Assembly: GCA_036337945.1 (NCBI GenBank)
Contig: JAYZDF010000089.1
Coordinates: 1-64,000 of the forward strand
From: JAYZDF01 sp036337945
Lineage (GTDB): Bacteria > Myxococcota > Kuafuiibacteriia > Kuafuiibacteriales > Kuafuiibacteriaceae
DNA: 64,000 bases
Direction of reading: 5' to 3'
Of this stretch, positions 18,828-27,115 are shown piece by piece. The position numbers were made by a program, and so were the translations under genes. Numbering within the stretch: the first letter of the stretch is position 1; each line of letters begins with the position of its first letter. Under the pieces are notes generated by a model. The model searched no databases. It was not told the origin of the DNA and worked only from the letters and a program-made list of their open reading frames with translations.

Positions 18828-20026
18828 AGTGCACTTAATCCGTAACTGAGCACCCCAATCGCAACGCTAGCCAGAGGAGTCCACCATCGGAAGTTTCCTG
18901 TTTCGTCTTCTATATAACTCAACGCACTTAAACTCACCCCCGAGGCCATTATGCTGTAACCGAGCGGCGCTACGAGGACGTTATTGAGGCCAGCGCACGA
19001 TTCTCCACGCTCACGAGAAGAGTAATCGCACGCCCGCGCAAAAGTGTTTCTTTCGTCAGGAAGACAAGCATCTCCCGGACAGGGACTAATCGTCTGTGCT
19101 TGTACCGGCAACACCAATGCTGTCACCGCAATACCGGCACCAACTAAGGCTGTCCCTAGACCTGTCCACCTCATGACAGACTTACTCGCCTCTAGCCCCT
19201 GAAGATTAGGTTCTTGCTTCACTGATACGTCAACAGTCTGACCAGCTGGAACCATTTCATTGAGTTCTACCGGGCGGATAGAGCCATCGACACTTCTTAG
19301 TTCTAGCTTTCGCTGTCCGGCTCTGAGTCCGCGAATGAACACCTGGTCATCTGCTAAACTTCCCACGAGTTGGCCCTCCAGCATAACCATCATCCCCTTT
19401 CCGCCGGTCAAACGGATCTCACCAAAGGGGCGCCATTGACCGATCGAGCGTAATTTTTGACGAAGTTGTTGAGTAATCAAATCTTTGAAATATCGATTTG
19501 TACTTTCAAGATTTGACACAAGAGTAAAGCCACGGACCGTTTCAACGGCTCGTTCGAAAATAGTGTCCTCGACGTTTATAGATAAATCTTGCCCTCCGAG
19601 GGAGGCCTTCTCAAGGATTCGTTGAACCTCCGGCAAATCGATTAGCAACGTGGAGAATCGATCGCCTTTGTTCGAATCTGGAATAACAGAGGTCACCATA
19701 AGAAGTTTCGGAGAAGATCGTTCCGAGTCAGTGGTATACGCATTGATGAGCAAGCGTGACCAACAACTGAGCTGTTCCTCAGGGTCACACTCAGAAAGCG
19801 AGGTTCGGTCGACGCCAGCAATCTCCATCGAGTCGACGCGCAGGCCCGTGTGTTTTCGAAAGACGTCATTGGCGACACGCAAAATCTCACTAATTCTTGC
19901 GGAAGCTAATTCACCGCGAGGTGTCTTTACCATCATCGCCACAGGCTCTCTTTCGTCGACCACGAGGTCTAAAACAGTCGGTACGCTCGAAAGAAATAGA
20001 GAGGCCGTCAACGCTTGAAAAAACAC
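18824..20026 (-). CDS. Envelope protein with PEGA-like domain and C-terminal membrane helices
   Basis: A 400-residue protein starting at GTG 20026 with a signal-like N-terminus (FFQALTASLFLSSVPTVLD). The first 200 residues are unrecognised alpha/beta sequence. Residues about 205-270 read MMVMLEGQLVGSL...GLRAGQRKLELRSVDG and resemble a PEGA domain, a small surface beta-domain common in Deltaproteobacteria. After it lie a membrane helix (TGLGTALVGAGIAVTALVL), a loop with four Cys, and two more hydrophobic stretches. It is coupled to the mltF-like gene by a 4-base overlap and is divergent, 32 bases apart, from a Ser/Thr kinase gene. The three may act together in envelope sensing, but that rests on position only. 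Confidence 0.8.
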   Translation of the reverse strand: MFFQALTASLFLSSVPTVLDLVVDEREPVAMMVKTPRGELASARISEILRVANDVFRKHTGLRVDSMEIAGVDRTSLSECDPEEQLSCWSRLLINAYTTDSERSSPKLLMVTSVIPDSNKGDRFSTLLIDLPEVQRILEKASLGGQDLSINVEDTIFERAVETVRGFTLVSNLESTNRYFKDLITQQLRQKLRSIGQWRPFGEIRLTGGKGMMVMLEGQLVGSLADDQVFIRGLRAGQRKLELRSVDGSIRPVELNEMVPAGQTVDVSVKQEPNLQGLEASKSVMRWTGLGTALVGAGIAVTALVLPVQAQTISPCPGDACLPDERNTFARACDYSSRERGESCAGLNNVLVAPLGYSIMASGVSLSALSYIEDETGNFRWWTPLASVAIGVLSYGLSAL

Positions 20027-20058
20027 CGCTTCTCAAGTGTACGGAAAGAGTCACTTTG

Positions 20059-21813
20059 ATGAAAGTCGATGATCTATATAAGCCGACTATCTGGTATATT
20101 TGGGCGGGTAATAAGTTGTCTTTGGGCAGTCATAAACAAGGGACGGTTGTGGACAACCGATTTGAACTCCTCCGACAGCTCGGGCGAGGTGGTTTTGGCG
20201 ACGTTTGGCAAGCGAATGACCTTGCTAACTCGCGCATAGTTGCTCTCAAACTACTACACACGGACCTTGTTGATAACAGTACGATATTAGAGCGTTTTTG
20301 CCTAGAAGCAACACTTCTCACGAAACTTGTTCATCCCGCCATTGCACACTGTATTCATAGCGGGCAACACGCAGATACAGCGTACATGGCGATGCAACTC
20401 GCGCCTGGTGAAAACCTTCATGACCTCATGATTCGACGAGGACGCGCGCAGAAAATTCTTCCTGTCAACTTTACACTTAGCGTCATAACTCAAATAGGAA
20501 CAGCTCTCGATTTTGCCCATGCAAAAGGTGTTGTCCACCGTGACCTGAAGCCGAAAAATATAATGATCAACGTAATGAATGATAGGGTCGACGCGAAATT
20601 ACTAGATTTCGGCATCGCTAAAGTTCTGTACGACACCGCCAAAGATGCAACTACAGTTGGCAGGCTACTTGGATCACTCCTTTATTTATCACCGGAGCAA
20701 GCACTCAGTGACACCGTCTCTGCTCGCGCCGACATCTTCGCTTTAGCCACTGTAACCTTTGAAATGCTGACTCAGCGACGTGCTTGGGCCTGGGACATCA
20801 ACAACAACCCACTTCCCAATACCGGAAAAGCCATCCGCAAAGACACCCAAAACAACCAGATGGCCATCATGAAACGAATTGTCAGTGGGCCCCGTCCACT
20901 CGTTCACCGTTTTCATACAAGCATCCCCAACGCAACTTCCGAGGTCCTTGTCAAAGCGTTATCGCCAGACCCCACTGAACGTTATGAAAGTGCAAAAGAG
21001 TTCGTGCACGAACTGAAGCTTAGTCTCGGAGAATTCTCGGAAACGGAAGACCAAATTTCCGAAAATTCGCTCACTCACGTCGTTCCGCGTTCCAGCAAAA
21101 ACGACGCAGCACTTGAGCCTGTTATACCTTCTGAACAGGACGAAAAAGACTTGCTTCCGCGCACTCAGAACCAAAGGCCTTTGCCGACTCCTTTGGGGCT
21201 TGAGACATCTTCGAGCGGGTCGTCCCCAGAATACGGAGCTATAAATGTTTCTTCTCGCAAGAGACCTTCATCACTTCTTCTCTTGGCGGCTGGGCTTCTC
21301 CTCGGCGTTGGTGGAACGGTCCTAACCTCAAGATGGCTAGAAAACCACGCACCGGTAAAGACATCAGCGACTTCTAACATTCCTCAAACCAAGACGATCA
21401 CCGCTAGAAAACGCCAGAACGAGTCAAAGTCGACAGAGCCTGTCATTACAAAAAACGACGCTAAGAATCCGGAAACGACTGGTTCCGCCAAGTCATCTCC
21501 TAAGCCAAACTCGAGGCCCTCAAAGAAGAAACGCCCGAGGCTCCTTCAATCCGCGAAAAATACGCAAAGGAGCATACTTTCTTCCTCAAGCAAAGTGTCG
21601 CTCATACAGACAGCTTGGAATGAGTTTCAACTGAAGCCAGAAGATACTGAGGCAATGCAGCGGTTTAGCAAGTCATTTCAAAATGAGCTGGAGACGGTGC
21701 CGGCAGGAAAAGAACGAACGAAGCTGACTCGTTGTCTCAAGCTTGCCGAAATTCAAGCCACTCTATCTGGTTTTCGAAAGTGCTTTGAGATGTACCAGGC
21801 CAGGCTAAAATAA
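20059..21813 (+). CDS. Hanks-type Ser/Thr protein kinase with membrane helix
   Basis: A protein of about 584 residues. The open frame begins at 19897, antisense to the neighbouring gene; the ATG at 20059, preceded by GGAAAGAG, is the more likely start, and the TTG at 20116 is possible. The kinase domain has the Gly-rich loop GRGGFGDVW, the ATP-binding Lys in VALKLL, HRDLKPKNIM, DFGIAK and LSPEQA, so it appears catalytically complete. A Ser/Lys-rich linker follows, then one membrane helix (SLLLLAAGLLLGVGGTVL), a basic low-complexity stretch and a last helical segment of about 80 residues outside the membrane. Such kinases phosphorylate cytosolic Ser/Thr targets in response to envelope signals. 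Confidence 0.93.
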   Translation: MKVDDLYKPTIWYIWAGNKLSLGSHKQGTVVDNRFELLRQLGRGGFGDVWQANDLANSRIVALKLLHTDLVDNSTILERFCLEATLLTKLVHPAIAHCIHSGQHADTAYMAMQLAPGENLHDLMIRRGRAQKILPVNFTLSVITQIGTALDFAHAKGVVHRDLKPKNIMINVMNDRVDAKLLDFGIAKVLYDTAKDATTVGRLLGSLLYLSPEQALSDTVSARADIFALATVTFEMLTQRRAWAWDINNNPLPNTGKAIRKDTQNNQMAIMKRIVSGPRPLVHRFHTSIPNATSEVLVKALSPDPTERYESAKEFVHELKLSLGEFSETEDQISENSLTHVVPRSSKNDAALEPVIPSEQDEKDLLPRTQNQRPLPTPLGLETSSSGSSPEYGAINVSSRKRPSSLLLLAAGLLLGVGGTVLTSRWLENHAPVKTSATSNIPQTKTITARKRQNESKSTEPVITKNDAKNPETTGSAKSSPKPNSRPSKKKRPRLLQSAKNTQRSILSSSSKVSLIQTAWNEFQLKPEDTEAMQRFSKSFQNELETVPAGKERTKLTRCLKLAEIQATLSGFRKCFEMYQARLK

Positions 21814-21823
21814 GGCGAGAAGC

Positions 21824-22393
21824 CTAATTCCTGCTCCCTTTCGGTTTTCTGAGTACCGGGAGCTTCTTGATCCTTAGACGGCCTGCGAGGTTCCTCTGGA
21901 GCTGAGACGCCTTCTTGAGGTCTTGCGCGACCCAAGCTACGTGTTTTTTCAAAGCCTCCCAGTTTGGAGACGGCGGAGCTTCTCCGTCGCCCTCGTCATT
22001 TTCCACAAAATCCATGTACGGCTTGACCTGGTTTTGCAAATCTTTCTCGAGCTTCTCGAGCTGCCGTTCTGCCTCAACGAGATTCTTACGCAGCTTTTCC
22101 AATTTTGGACGTAATTTCTCGTCGGAGTCTTCGAGAAGGTCCGTTGTTTTATCAACGTGCTTTTTCGCTTGAGACACCGCTTGACTAAGAGAGGAAGCAA
22201 GTTTGGACGTTAGTGAGAAGTCGAACTCTCTCGCACTCAAGGCGGCGGAAAGAACTCGAGCCTCGACTGAAGAAAAGTTAATGAGTGCTTGGCTTTGTTG
22301 AAAATGGATTTTCTTTGAAGCTGCATGAGACGGAGTCGTGGCTCCAAACCATGCGAACAAAACGAAAGACGATAAAAAGGTTAGATTTCTCAT
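21824..22393 (-). CDS. Secreted coiled-coil protein
   Basis: A 189-residue protein with a signal peptide ending THAA-like (SFVLFAWFGATTPSHAA). The mature part is mostly helical and charged. A heptad pattern around residues 85-130 (KLEKLRKNLVEAERQLEKLE) predicts a coiled coil. The ATG is preceded by GAGGGAG, a strong ribosome site. It lies after the AbiTii-like gene on the same strand, with a hairpin between them, and is convergent with the kinase gene, 10 bases apart. No family is recognised; a structural periplasmic role is plausible. Confidence 0.75.
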   Translation of the reverse strand: MRNLTFLSSFVLFAWFGATTPSHAASKKIHFQQSQALINFSSVEARVLSAALSAREFDFSLTSKLASSLSQAVSQAKKHVDKTTDLLEDSDEKLRPKLEKLRKNLVEAERQLEKLEKDLQNQVKPYMDFVENDEGDGEAPPSPNWEALKKHVAWVAQDLKKASQLQRNLAGRLRIKKLPVLRKPKGSRN

Positions 22394-22416
22394 GTTTCTC
22401 CCTCGGGTGAGAGCCG

Positions 22417-22438
22417 TTTAGGCCGCTCCGCGCCTAAA
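22417..22438 (-). terminator. Hairpin between two minus-strand genes, possible terminator
   Basis: TTTAGGC (22417-22423) and GCCTAAA (22432-22438) form a perfect 7-bp stem with an 8-base loop, 10 bases past the stop of the gene ending at 22448. On the minus strand the stem is followed by CGGCTC rather than a U-tract, so it may be a weak terminator, a mRNA-stabilising stem or a protein site near the next start at 22393. Confidence 0.35.
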
Positions 22439-22447
22439 TACGACCAA

Positions 22448-23014
22448 TCACTCTTGGTCTGATTCAGCAAGCGATTCCTCAATGCAGGTTTTCACAAGGT
22501 TGCTAAGCAGGAACCTCTCGGTAGAGTGAATAATTTTCAAGATCTCATTCGGTAAGATGTAAATATGAATTTCAGAGTTCGGGTCGATGTAGGCTGCATC
22601 TCCGGAAATTTCAGATGCTGGCACTCTCAACTCGATGACTCCAGTATCATCCAGGCTTTGGATAGCTGCAATGAGCTCCGTTACAGCCTGGCCCATGGTG
22701 AGACTCACTTGTGCGAATTTGTCCCGATTCGCGAGAAAAATCTCCTCTGGGTCAAGATGCCCAATCGCTCGAACGGGAAAAGAGCTGGCAAACCCAATGG
22801 CTCGCCGCCGGTCCGGAATCTCTACATTATGCGTTTCGTAGCCCTCAAGTTCGGCTGTCAATATCTCAACCGAGTCTTTATCTTCTCTGGCTTCTGCCAT
22901 TGCTTTGGCGAATCGCAAGATCCCACTGAGATCAGTCACGTCAGACGCATCTCTCAGTAAAGATGCAGCTTCACGTACGCTCTCGTTTTGCAAAATAGAT
23001 GTTGTTTCGCTCAT
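22448..23014 (-). CDS. AbiTii-like domain protein
   Basis: A 188-residue soluble protein without signal or membrane helix. The order SLLRDASDVTDLSGILRFAK, then ILTAELEGYETHNVEIPDRR, then a beta-rich part, resembles the N-terminal domain named AbiTii: a helical start, a conserved ELxGY motif and a PDxR motif. AbiTii-type domains occur in proteins linked to abortive phage infection and other defence loci. The match is from memory of the motif pattern and needs a profile search. The gene stands alone on the minus strand, divergent from the patatin-like gene 200 bases away. The first Met (ATG at 23014) fits the family start. Confidence 0.75.
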   Translation of the reverse strand: MSETTSILQNESVREAASLLRDASDVTDLSGILRFAKAMAEAREDKDSVEILTAELEGYETHNVEIPDRRRAIGFASSFPVRAIGHLDPEEIFLANRDKFAQVSLTMGQAVTELIAAIQSLDDTGVIELRVPASEISGDAAYIDPNSEIHIYILPNEILKIIHSTERFLLSNLVKTCIEESLAESDQE

Positions 23015-23217
23015 TACCGCTCGTATGGGCCCTGGTTACATCCAAGGCCTACTACCGCGAGTGTCCGCTGATTTCTGACTATGCTCAAGCGCAGTGGCAC
23101 ATTTTTCGGCCTCCAAAAGAACAAATAAATGAGCAAGAATTGAAATCCTCAGTGTTAATCCCGTAACTATCCAAATCAGCGTAGACGTGACGTTCAACTC
23201 TCAGTATCCTCCGGTCC

Positions 23218-24672
23218 TTGATTTCGGCACCAAATGAAACGCCTGACGACCTCGCGGAAAGATATCGTCAAACACGTGGCTTCGACCTCGCGGAAGTTCG
23301 CTTGGTTGAGTATTTGTCGTCAGACAGAGACCTCTTACCTCATCACGACGCGAATCAGTTGAGATTGATTCTTAACCTGGCGCGTCTGTGGGTACTGGAG
23401 CAGGATGACGGGTCTTCGCTCGCAGTTGGTCCAAAACTCGGCAGTTTCCGGGAGAAAGCCAGACTGTTTGCCCAGGAAATACGAGACGCTGATACGATGA
23501 GCGCGGAAGAAATGGTCCGACATTCGCGGCAGCTGGAACCGCATTTCAAGGAAGCAAGGCAATCTCTAAAGCGGGAATTTCGCGGTACGATGTCTCCCTC
23601 AGAGCTTCGAAGGGAGCTGTGCAATAAGAGGCTCACGTTAGTCCTAGGTGGTGGAGGAGGCTGCGGTTACGTCCATCTTGGTGCACTCGCACTGCTTGAG
23701 GAACTCAAGATCCGACCCGGACTTGTGGTTGGGAGTAGTCTGGGCTCGATCATGGGTATCTTTCGCTGCATGCACCAGCAGTACAAGGCGGAAATGATTG
23801 AAAGAGTGACTACTGGATTGAGTTTTAAGAACTTATTTCGAGTTTTAGAGGGACAACCTAGATACGGCCTCCCTGGCACCTTGCGCCTCTACCTCCGGTC
23901 GGCCATGGCCAAATTCTTCATGAACGACAATGCGGAAGTCGTCACTCTCTCCGAGCTCGCTATTCCCTTCATATGCGTAGTGACCGGAGTCCGGCGTGAC
24001 GTCGTAAAATCAGACTTCGCCAAATATGAGCACGAGTTCGCGAAGCGTCTTCGGAGAGGCCCTTTGGGCGCTTTGCTTCATGTTACCGAATTGGTCAAAA
24101 GCTGGTCCACTCTGATCAAAGATCTGATCATGAGCGGAGGAATCAAACCGATTCCTCTCGGTATGTGCCAAAATAGCCAAACCTTCGATGCACTCGACGC
24201 CGTAGGCTTTTCTTGTTCAGTACCTGCCCTCATCCATTACGATATTCTTCGAGATGACCCCAGGATGCACAATCTGGCTCGTAGCTTGCTCAAAAGCCAC
24301 AACGTCGATCACCTCATAGATGGCGGCATCTCCGCGAACGTTCCGGCTCGATGTGCCTGGGAGGCTGTTCAGCGAGGCCACATAAAAACACGAAATAGCT
24401 TCATAATGGGGCTCGACTGTTTTGCCCCCCAACTTCGCCGAAATATGATCTTTTTGCCCATGATGCGTCTTGCTGCCGAAAATGTGAGCAGGGATCGGCA
24501 TTTTGCAAACTTCATGTTCACCTATCGGAAAGTCCTCTCTCCGGCTTCCCTTATCCCGAACGCACGAAGTCTCCGGCGCGCCATAAATCACGGTAGAGAC
24601 GAGCTATCCGCCGAGAAATCCTTTCTAAAGACGATGCTCGAACCTCTAGAGATGCCGAAATTGACCAAGTAA
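23218..24672 (+). CDS. Patatin-like phospholipase family protein
   Basis: A 484-residue protein beginning at a TTG (23218) with a poor ribosome site, so the start is uncertain. After a 140-residue helical N-terminal region comes a patatin domain: oxyanion segment LGGGGGCGYVHLGAL, nucleophile elbow GSSLG (G-x-S-x-G) and the catalytic Asp in DGGISANVP. Patatins are Ser-Asp dyad lipid acyl hydrolases. The oxyanion loop normally reads GGGxRG or GGGxKG; here the basic position is Cys, which is odd. The C-terminal 100 residues are a basic helical tail. No signal peptide, so a cytosolic or membrane-peripheral lipase is likely. A 441-base gap follows. Confidence 0.88.
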   Translation: MISAPNETPDDLAERYRQTRGFDLAEVRLVEYLSSDRDLLPHHDANQLRLILNLARLWVLEQDDGSSLAVGPKLGSFREKARLFAQEIRDADTMSAEEMVRHSRQLEPHFKEARQSLKREFRGTMSPSELRRELCNKRLTLVLGGGGGCGYVHLGALALLEELKIRPGLVVGSSLGSIMGIFRCMHQQYKAEMIERVTTGLSFKNLFRVLEGQPRYGLPGTLRLYLRSAMAKFFMNDNAEVVTLSELAIPFICVVTGVRRDVVKSDFAKYEHEFAKRLRRGPLGALLHVTELVKSWSTLIKDLIMSGGIKPIPLGMCQNSQTFDALDAVGFSCSVPALIHYDILRDDPRMHNLARSLLKSHNVDHLIDGGISANVPARCAWEAVQRGHIKTRNSFIMGLDCFAPQLRRNMIFLPMMRLAAENVSRDRHFANFMFTYRKVLSPASLIPNARSLRRAINHGRDELSAEKSFLKTMLEPLEMPKLTK

Positions 24673-25113
24673 AAAAGAAACAAAGCCGACTGTTACATAT
24701 TTGTTACACAAGAAAATATCAGAAAGCATGTACGCTTCTGTAACCTAACGTAATCCTTTTCCTTTCTCCTCACTACTCAAAACCGGAATATATTTTTTTC
24801 AAAAAAGTGACTGTGTTGTGACATCGGTCATTTGACGTATACCGCTAACCACCTGAAATTACTGACACCCCACTGTCAACTGAACATCTGTTCTTTCCAG
24901 AGCATCCTGTTATGACGCACAGAGCCAAAACCTGAAGGAATCCCGCTGGTTACATTGTACTACACCGCCCAACACTTATTATTGGGGGTATATTGACACG
25001 GTGAATTCGAGGTCGATATCGCTGGAGTACGACAGATTCTAGGGATTTAGCGAGCAATAGGGCTTCCTCTAAATCTCGGACATAACAACTGATTTATTCA
25101 GGGGGAATTTTGT
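24673..25113. other. Long intergenic region with GTTACA repeats and weak promoter candidates
   Basis: No gene is seen in these 441 bases. GTTACA or its complement occurs four times: 24692-24697, 24703-24708, 24739-24744 (as TGTAAC) and 24949-24954. A promoter candidate is TTGACA (24993-24998) with an 18-base spacer and TATCGC (25017-25022); a second is TTGTGA (24816-24821), 16 bases, TATACC (24838-24843). Both -10 boxes are imperfect. Just before the Fic-like start lies a strong ribosome site, CAGGGGGA, seven bases from ATG 25114. No clear terminator for the patatin-like gene was found. Confidence 0.5.
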
Positions 25114-25908
25114 ATGGGGCATAAAGAACAACTAGGAATGGTAGACGTAGATGACTGCACTGAAATGCTGAAAGATCTCGTTGAGAAGCATCCGGACTTA
25201 TTCGGGCAATTCCTAGGTCAACTCGACTTATCATGGATTTACCATGAGAATGCGCTGGAAGGCGTCGTAATCACACACGCGGAAATGGAATCGGCACTGA
25301 AGGGCCGCCCGATTGCGCTCGACACCTATTATCCCATTCGAAACCAAAAACTCGGGTTAAGCCTTATTCGAGACATCGCCTCTACTGATGAAGACTTCAA
25401 AATCGACCTCGAGTTGATGCATCGGATAAACCGAGTTTTATCGACCGACGAAAACGGGACTCCAGACGAGCGCGAATATCGAAAATTTATTCCACTGCAT
25501 CGGACCTACTTTCACGAAATCGCTCAGCCAGAGCATATCGAGCAAAAAATGGAGGACCTTGTTCAGTGGGCCAATGACAATATGCCCACCGACGAAAACG
25601 CCATTATGTTCGCTGCGGAGTTTCATCTTCGGTTTATGAAAATCTTCCCATTTTCGAAGCACTCCGGAAAGGTGGGCCGCCTTCTACTGAACCTTATCCT
25701 AATGCGTTATGGCTACATGCCAGTGATTTTCCACGGAACGGAGCGTCAGCGCTATTATGACACCCTGCGTCATGGACCTCGCCAAATGGAAGACTTCCTG
25801 CGAGGAATGATGATGAATTGCATCGATAACGCAGAAAAATTCATCGAAAATGAGCTGAAGGAGCGAGAAAAGCGCGAGTTCCGTCAGCGTTTCATGAACG
25901 CAGGATAA
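25114..25908 (+). CDS. Fic-fold protein with degenerate active site (probable pseudoenzyme)
   Basis: A 264-residue protein with clear Fic-fold context: WIYHENALEGVVIT (residues 41-54) matches the helix that carries the inhibitory S/TxxxEG motif in Fic proteins, LMHRINRVL and YRKFIPLHR match the conserved core, and residues 177-191 match the Fic motif region. There the canonical HPFxxGNGRxxR reads FPFSKHSGKVGR: the catalytic His is Phe178, the acidic metal ligand is Lys182, Gly-Asn is His-Ser and the first Arg is Lys186, while P, F, one G and the last Arg remain. AMP transfer is therefore not expected. The ribosome site is strong. It is the first gene of a four-gene cluster with two beta-helix proteins and a degenerate trypsin-fold protein. 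Confidence 0.92.
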   Translation: MGHKEQLGMVDVDDCTEMLKDLVEKHPDLFGQFLGQLDLSWIYHENALEGVVITHAEMESALKGRPIALDTYYPIRNQKLGLSLIRDIASTDEDFKIDLELMHRINRVLSTDENGTPDEREYRKFIPLHRTYFHEIAQPEHIEQKMEDLVQWANDNMPTDENAIMFAAEFHLRFMKIFPFSKHSGKVGRLLLNLILMRYGYMPVIFHGTERQRYYDTLRHGPRQMEDFLRGMMMNCIDNAEKFIENELKEREKREFRQRFMNAG

Positions 25909-25938
25909 ACTGGCGATTTATCGCAAAATTCGCAATGC

Positions 25939-25969
25939 TTGAGCCGTGAGGATAATCCGCTCGGCTCAA
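25939..25969 (+). promoter_or_regulatory. Hairpin covering the ribosome site and GTG start of the next gene
   Basis: TTGAGCCG (25939-25946) pairs with CGGCTCAA (25962-25969). Inside, GGA/TCC forms an inner stem around the loop TAA. The GTG start codon at 25946 and the only GAG that could serve as ribosome site (25941-25943) lie inside the structure, so it may limit translation until opened by a ribosome, protein or ligand. It could instead be a palindromic protein site. Confidence 0.45.
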
Positions 25970-27115
25970 ACAATTGCTCCCTTCGGGGACCTTGTTTGCG
26001 ACCTGCCCTTTCTGGACGTCAGCTTTGAACAGTTCAGGCGCAGGGAGGTAGAACAAGCCCGCGTAAACTCAAACGACCTATGCTTCGCCTCTTGGGCCTT
26101 TGCTTCCGCTCCAATTCTCGAGGCTTTTAGACGTCAAACCAAACCCGGAAACCCTTCTCGCCTGTCATTACCGGCCGGTCACGTCAGTCGCAGTTTTCAA
26201 CCTTTGAGCAGTATCAAGAGCCAAGATGAACAACTCCTATTCGACATATTTATTTATGCTGACCCGAATGCCTCGCTAGAGGAACTTCGGCAAACCTGCA
26301 CTCCCGTGTGCGTCGAAACCGAATCCAAAACAAATATACGCCAGCTGCCTCGTATAGGTTCAGGGCCGTCTGAGGTTGAATATCCGATTGATGGACGCCT
26401 CGCCGTTCACCTTCATCACTGGGTTCATTTACTTTGGGCTATTCCGTGCCTTGTACCGAGACTTCTCAAAAATGCTAGAAATCGTGTTGGGCGTAATGTG
26501 ACCATTCACCCCACGGCTTATCTTGAAAATGCGGTAATTGGAGACAATACCCAAATCGGCGCAGGTTGTTTCATCTCAAATAGCTACATTGGACCAGGCA
26601 GCCAACTGTTTGATTTTACCAAAGTACGCCACAGCGTTTTGGGACATGGAACCCATACCCTGGCAGACGCCAGTTTCTCGCACGTGGTGTCTTTCGGCGG
26701 CGCAACACTTTCTAATCTGCTACTCCGCGATGTCATACTTGGGCGTAATTGCTTTGTGACTACCGGCGTAATTTTCCAAGATCAGTCCATAGACGAACCT
26801 GTTCATGTCTTGGACGCAGGTAAAGAAGTCAATACCGAGCGTATGGCACTCGGTGGATGCGCGGGCCATGGCTGCGTACTGGGGGCACGCGCGATTATCG
26901 CCCCAGGTCGTGCTCTTCCAAACCGAACCACCATCGTCATGAGACGAGCGGAAGGAGTACACAAAATCTCGCCCGAACACACGAAGATGCCCGTATGTTG
27001 GAATGAAGGGACTCTGACGCCGGCAGCCGAGATGCTCAGCGAAGGTGGAGTCGACGAATTCGAAGATGATCGAAGACTGTACTCTAGAGACAGCAACCCT
27101 CAGAGGTATGCATGA
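25946..27115 (+). CDS. Left-handed beta-helix (hexapeptide repeat) protein, copy 1
   Basis: A 389-residue protein. Residues 1-175 form an unassigned N-terminal domain with LHHWVHLLWAI near its end; residues about 180-340 form hexapeptide repeats (NVTIHPTAYLENAVIGDNTQ, GAGCFISNSYIGPGS, GCVLGARAIIAPGRALPN) that fold as a left-handed beta-helix, as in GlmU and related acyl/nucleotidyltransferases. No GxGxRM nucleotidyltransferase motif is seen at the N-terminus. The end (TIVMRRAEGVHKIS, EGTLTP) is shared with the next gene, its paralog. The GTG start is supported by alignment with that paralog. It lies 37 bases after the Fic-like gene and overlaps the next gene by 4 bases. Confidence 0.88.
   Translation: MRIIRSAQTIAPFGDLVCDLPFLDVSFEQFRRREVEQARVNSNDLCFASWAFASAPILEAFRRQTKPGNPSRLSLPAGHVSRSFQPLSSIKSQDEQLLFDIFIYADPNASLEELRQTCTPVCVETESKTNIRQLPRIGSGPSEVEYPIDGRLAVHLHHWVHLLWAIPCLVPRLLKNARNRVGRNVTIHPTAYLENAVIGDNTQIGAGCFISNSYIGPGSQLFDFTKVRHSVLGHGTHTLADASFSHVVSFGGATLSNLLLRDVILGRNCFVTTGVIFQDQSIDEPVHVLDAGKEVNTERMALGGCAGHGCVLGARAIIAPGRALPNRTTIVMRRAEGVHKISPEHTKMPVCWNEGTLTPAAEMLSEGGVDEFEDDRRLYSRDSNPQRYA

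Noticed and set aside
19897..20058. N-terminal extension of the Ser/Thr kinase
   Set aside because: The extra 54 codons overlap the divergent PEGA-like gene on the other strand; the ATG at 20059 has a ribosome site.
23095..23109. A sigma-54-like TGGCAC element upstream of the patatin-like gene
   Set aside because: The -12 part should read TTGC after five bases but reads TCGG, so only half of the element is present.
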